Shown: positions 63,874-64,000 of the stretch, one piece after another | Position numbering within the stretch: position 1 is the first letter of the stretch | Layout: each line of letters starts with the position of its first letter | Assembly: GCA_001897295.1 (NCBI GenBank) | Contig: MKSN01000001.1 | Location: forward strand, 392,011 to 456,010 | Direction of reading: 5' to 3' | Source: Candidatus Saccharibacteria bacterium 49-20 | Lineage (GTDB): Bacteria; Patescibacteriota; Saccharimonadia; Saccharimonadales; Saccharimonadaceae | Length of the DNA stretch: 64,000 nucleotides | The notes under the pieces: model-generated | Databases searched by the model: none | Seen by the model: only the letters and a program-made list of their open reading frames with translations | What the model was told of the DNA's origin: nothing | Program-made: the position numbers and the translations under genes

Positions 63874-64000
63874 ACCCACTCAAGTCTAAACCGCAACTCG
63901 TGAAGGATTTCTGGCCCCGCTTTAAGCGCGGTGCGGTTGTGATTATTATTGTCCTACAACTCCTGATTCTGGTAGCGTTGGCTGCACTACTTACCACATC
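63864..64000 (+). CDS. N-terminal part of a membrane protein (partial)
   Basis: The frame opens with ATG 63864, overlapping the DUF3048 gene by 10 bases, and runs off the window. GGAAAGG lies about eight bases upstream. The product begins MAVNPLKSKPQLVKDFWPRF followed by a basic turn and a helix (VVIIIVLQLLILVALAALL). Likely co-translated with the upstream gene; function unknown. Confidence 0.65.
   Translation, partial: MAVNPLKSKPQLVKDFWPRFKRGAVVIIIVLQLLILVALAALLTT

Overview
The window looks like a chromosomal segment of a reduced Candidate Phyla Radiation bacterium, most likely Saccharibacteria (TM7). It combines an NDH-2-type NADH dehydrogenase, a cytochrome bo-type quinol oxidase operon and an F1Fo ATP synthase operon with housekeeping genes, surface pilin-like proteins, a sortase and many small unknown proteins, but holds almost no biosynthetic genes. 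TGA is used as a normal stop codon and I see no in-frame TGA, which argues against the recoded Gracilibacteria/SR1 groups. The phylum is an inference from gene content; no 16S gene is present.

Layout. 1-410: end of a GC-rich surface protein gene and its terminator. 447-6309: rRNA methyltransferase, cardiolipin-synthase-like enzyme, ZIP transporter, GH3 hydrolase, DEAD-box helicase. 7246-14130: NDH-2 and the cyoABCDE operon, which with the ATP synthase at 39693-46334 gives a minimal aerobic chain (NADH to quinone to O2, proton motive force to ATP). 16879-25733: a flavin/F420-type oxidoreductase pair, two phage-tail-fibre-like proteins, small membrane proteins, a very basic 30-residue protein, RdgB and MscS. 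26350-28178: small genes separated by four copies of a repeat resembling the 3' end of the neighbouring tRNA-Gln gene, with a CIRCE-controlled hsp20. 28243-32892: lipid kinase, PAP2 phosphatase, a fibronectin-III pilin-like protein. 33813-38886: UvrD/RecB-type helicase-nuclease, a long structured non-coding stretch, tRNA-dihydrouridine synthase. 46395-64000: a giant glycine-rich pilin-like protein, glutaredoxin, glycosyltransferases, smpB, exodeoxyribonuclease III, tRNA-Leu, sortase, PEGA protein, gltX, DUF3048 protein.

Two kinds of transcription unit are mixed. Most ordinary genes have moderate GC, and their -10 box (TATAAT-like) ends only about 5-10 bases before the start codon, so their mRNAs should be leaderless. 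Scattered among them are eight GC-rich units (about 1-410, 6540-7165, 8520-9083, 14220-14766, 14869-16770, 22205-22683, 32980-33719, 37105-37778). Where the 5' end is visible, each has an AT-rich -35/-10 promoter with a 17-18 base spacer, a leader and usually a Shine-Dalgarno site; most end in a GC-rich hairpin. Apart from one TPM-domain protein their products are unrecognised.

The strongest undescribed-looking signals are a large hairpin element present twice (52547-52693 and 61113-61234) whose stems differ by compensatory changes; the GC-rich units themselves; a roughly 450-base structured non-coding region at 37105-37560; and the serial tRNA-Gln-like repeats.
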